Assembly (NCBI GenBank): GCA_023486985.1
Contig: JAMDEM010000199.1
Coordinates: 1 to 7,756, forward strand
Source: Bacillota bacterium
GTDB lineage: Bacteria > Vulcanimicrobiota > JAMDEM01
Direction of reading: 5' to 3'
DNA: 7,756 nt
The notes under the pieces are model-generated. The model saw only the letters and a program-made list of their open reading frames with translations. It had not been told where the DNA came from and did not search any database. This document shows, piece by piece, positions 5,947 to 7,756 of this stretch. Made by a program: the position numbers and the translations under genes. How positions within the stretch are numbered: the stretch's first letter is position 1; every line of letters begins with the position of its first letter.

Positions 5947-6609
5947 TTAAAATAATGGAATACCTGTAAATAGTTTGAAAAAGAAAGAATAAAAAGGAAA
6001 TAAAATAAAATTCAGCATATTACTGGCAATCAAAATAACAAAAATGAGGGGAAGAAAAAAAGCATATTTTCGTTCAAATACGGAATATTTGTATGCCAGC
6101 TCCGTTGGAAGAAGACCATATAAAACCTTTGATCCGTCAAGAGGTGGAATCGGAATCAGGTTAAAAATAGCCAATCCAATATTTACCTGAAGAAATATAA
6201 ACACAAATAAATATAAAATTTGTATAAATAAATTTTCCTCAGTAGGGTGCAGAGGTATTATTCCCAGCCTGAACAAAAGCCCGCACAAAGCGGCTGCAAT
6301 CAAATTTGACACAGGTCCGGCAAGAGAAGTAATTAAGGTGCCGTCTTGGGCATTCCTGAAATTATAGGGATTAATTGGAACAGGCTTTGCCCACCCAAAG
6401 GTCATCCCTCCTCCAAAAAGAGTTGTAAGAAGAAGCAGCAGTCCTCCTATTGGATCAATATGCTTTACAGGGTTAAGGGTGAGCCTGCCTTCATACTTAG
6501 CCGTGGGGTCACCCATCAGATAGGCGCTGTAGGCATGAGAAAACTCATGAATGGTAAGAGCCAGGAGAATACCCGGCAGTGCTACAAAAAGCTTTAAAAC
6601 TAAACCCAT
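5947..6609 (-). CDS. Site-2 protease family membrane metalloprotease (peptidase M50)
   Basis: Small polytopic zinc protease of the M50 family, the short form without a PDZ domain, 220 residues. Such proteins cut substrates within the membrane; the substrate here is unknown. The zinc-binding HExxH is HEFSH at 21-25, with Glu22 catalytic, inside the first membrane helix. The third zinc ligand is probably Asp158 in NLIPIPPLDGSKV. LAGPVSNLIAAAL (97-109) is the conserved GPxxN segment. Several hydrophobic stretches (about 1-20, 54-70, 97-115, 128-150, 180-215) indicate an integral membrane protein. The ATG at 6609 has GGAGG 12 nt upstream (plus 6622-6626). It lies 22 nt after the nucleotidyltransferase stop and 18 nt before trpS, a common but functionally unexplained neighbourhood. 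Confidence 0.92.
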   Translation of the reverse strand: MGLVLKLFVALPGILLALTIHEFSHAYSAYLMGDPTAKYEGRLTLNPVKHIDPIGGLLLLLTTLFGGGMTFGWAKPVPINPYNFRNAQDGTLITSLAGPVSNLIAAALCGLLFRLGIIPLHPTEENLFIQILYLFVFIFLQVNIGLAIFNLIPIPPLDGSKVLYGLLPTELAYKYSVFERKYAFFLPLIFVILIASNMLNFILFPFYSFFFKLFTGIPLF

Positions 6610-6631
6610 AATCTTTTATTTCCTCCGTAAA

Positions 6632-7690
6632 CTAACTGGAACTAAACTTCTCCACAAGATATTTCTTTGCTTCATCTTTAGTTTTTATAATCCCGTCAAT
6701 CTGTGCATCCCAGACTGCTTCAAGAGCTTCTTTATAAAACGGTCCCTGAGTATATCCCCATGCTTCCAGGTCTTTTCCCCTCACCAGAGGTCTTATCTTC
6801 CTGAGTTTATTCAGGTATAAAGCCACTCTTTGCTTTACCGGCAGCAGGCTTGTTCTTGCTATTAAATAAAGAAGAACCTCCATGGAAAGGGGATTTAGCT
6901 CCCGGTAAATATCGCTTTGTTTAATATTCTTTAATGACAGTTTCCTGATTATCCCTGTAAGTACTTCACGGTCAAAGGTGAGCTTTTTTGTTTGCACTGA
7001 GGATACGCGGTATTTTTCCGCAATTTCCCTTATTTGCTCAACCTTAAGCTGGCTTACCAGAGCCAGAAAATAAATTATCCATTTTTCCAGCTTCTCTTCC
7101 TGCATCAAACTGCCATACTGCGCAAGCTCGCCTGTTATTTCCTGCAAAATTTCCAGAATTTTATTGTTTAAATGAATTTCAGGATGGATTAATTTAAGGA
7201 TTTTCAGCTTGTCCATCCTGATGACGGCAGGCAAAGGCTTTGCTTCGCTCAGGATAAGAATTATCTCATCTCTTATCCTTTCATTGGTCATCCGGTCAAA
7301 AACCCTCATGCTGAGAGCATCCTTAATAAGGCTCTCCGTATGGTGGTCCATCTTGAAATTGTATCTCTGCTCAAATCTTATCGCCCTGAAGATTCTCGTG
7401 GGATCTTCGATGAAGCTGAGGCTGTGAAGCACCCTTACAATTCCCTGCTTTAAATCACGCTGCCCTCCAAAAAAGTCCAGTAACTGCCCGAAGCCTTTGG
7501 TACTAAGTTTTATCGCCATGGCATTTATTGTAAAATCCCTGCGGTAAAGGTCCTGTTTTATTGAGCTTTCCATCACTTCAGGGAGAGCCGCGGGCCTGGT
7601 ATAGAACTCGGTTCTGGAACTTGCGATATCTATTTTAAATCCGCTTTCAAGGATCACTATGGCTGTGCCGAATTTCTCGTGGGTTTTCAC
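6632..7690 (-). CDS. CCA tRNA nucleotidyltransferase / poly(A) polymerase family, C-terminal part
   Basis: Class II nucleotidyltransferase family that adds CCA (or its A) to tRNA 3' ends, or poly(A) to RNA. Residues from GTG at 7690: HEKFGTAIVI, then FKIDIASSRTEFYTRPAALP (18-37), SSIKQDLYRRDFTINAMAIK (42-61), LLDFFGGQRDLKQG (70-83), and IEDPTRIFRAIRFEQRY (94-110), the RNA-binding-domain signature. A helical C-terminus ends at a TAG stop. This block resembles the long DHH-CBS-polymerase (A-adding) proteins, whose N-terminal domains would lie beyond the right edge. The GTG start is probably not the true one: the same frame continues upstream with family-like sequence to an amber codon at 7748-7750. 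The catalytic motif would lie at or beyond the edge, so the fragment as drawn would not be an active enzyme by itself. Confidence 0.85.
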   Translation of the reverse strand: MKTHEKFGTAIVILESGFKIDIASSRTEFYTRPAALPEVMESSIKQDLYRRDFTINAMAIKLSTKGFGQLLDFFGGQRDLKQGIVRVLHSLSFIEDPTRIFRAIRFEQRYNFKMDHHTESLIKDALSMRVFDRMTNERIRDEIILILSEAKPLPAVIRMDKLKILKLIHPEIHLNNKILEILQEITGELAQYGSLMQEEKLEKWIIYFLALVSQLKVEQIREIAEKYRVSSVQTKKLTFDREVLTGIIRKLSLKNIKQSDIYRELNPLSMEVLLYLIARTSLLPVKQRVALYLNKLRKIRPLVRGKDLEAWGYTQGPFYKEALEAVWDAQIDGIIKTKDEAKKYLVEKFSSS

Positions 7691-7756
7691 CCTTGCGCCC
7701 AGCCTGGTAGCTAACTTTTCTGCGAAATATATGCCATCTCCTTCCGCCTATATGTC
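7691..7756 (-). pseudogene. Upstream continuation of the nucleotidyltransferase frame, with in-frame amber codon
   Basis: In frame with the nucleotidyltransferase, the minus strand reads D-I-stop-A-E-G-D-G-I-Y-F-A-E-K-L-A-T-R-L-G-A-R before the GTG at 7690. Family members have a DIVVEGDG-like motif at this place, followed by FAxxLAxxLGAR and HEKFGTA. The residues on both sides of the stop therefore look homologous, and the TAG at 7748-7750 replaces a position usually held by Val. This is either a nonsense mutation, a base error near the window edge, or recoding. TAG is also the terminal stop of the same gene (6632-6634), which argues against general amber reassignment. Confidence 0.5.

Noticed and set aside
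1..7756. tRNA or rRNA genes, phage or IS genes, defence systems
   Set aside because: I saw no cloverleaf-like sequence, rRNA signature, transposase motif or defence-type domain on either strand; the intergenic gaps are at most 184 nt.

Overview
The window is one strand-coherent block of bacterial housekeeping genes. Every gene I can support lies on the minus strand, so transcription runs from high to low coordinates. In that order: the C-terminal part of a CCA/poly(A)-type tRNA nucleotidyltransferase (entering from the right edge), a site-2-protease-like M50 membrane metalloprotease, tryptophanyl-tRNA synthetase (trpS), the condensin partners scpA and scpB, an LL-diaminopimelate aminotransferase-like enzyme (dapL), a small lipoprotein of unknown function, and rimO, the ribosomal protein S12 methylthiotransferase, cut by the left edge.

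Organism: a bacterium with fairly AT-rich DNA, clear AGGAGG-type ribosome binding sites and some TTG starts. From memory, the order nucleotidyltransferase - M50 protease - trpS - scpA - scpB is common in Desulfobacterota/Deltaproteobacteria-like genomes and relatives. The nucleotidyltransferase resembles the long DHH-CBS-polymerase type found there, and a DapL-type lysine/peptidoglycan route fits the same broad group or a related candidate phylum. No species can be named from the sequence.

Layout: 6632-7756 nucleotidyltransferase, 5947-6609 protease and 4948-5928 trpS are tightly packed (gaps of 22 and 18 nt) and look co-transcribed. A 98-nt gap carrying a GC-rich repeat separates trpS from scpA (4076-4849). 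An 80-nt gap leads to scpB (3387-3995), whose acidic tail overlaps the start of dapL (2222 to about 3445). A 184-nt gap with a second repeat copy precedes the lipoprotein gene (1390-2037). A 66-nt gap with a hairpin precedes rimO (1323 to beyond 1).

The functions are translation and tRNA maturation, chromosome organisation and cell-wall/lysine precursor synthesis, with no evident single pathway. I see no phage, transposase, CRISPR, defence or biosynthetic-cluster genes and do not think a new multi-gene system is present. The most interesting points are a palindromic dispersed repeat translated in frame inside rimO, related repeat copies in two intergenic gaps, an in-frame amber codon at a conserved motif of the nucleotidyltransferase, and the scpB/dapL overlap.
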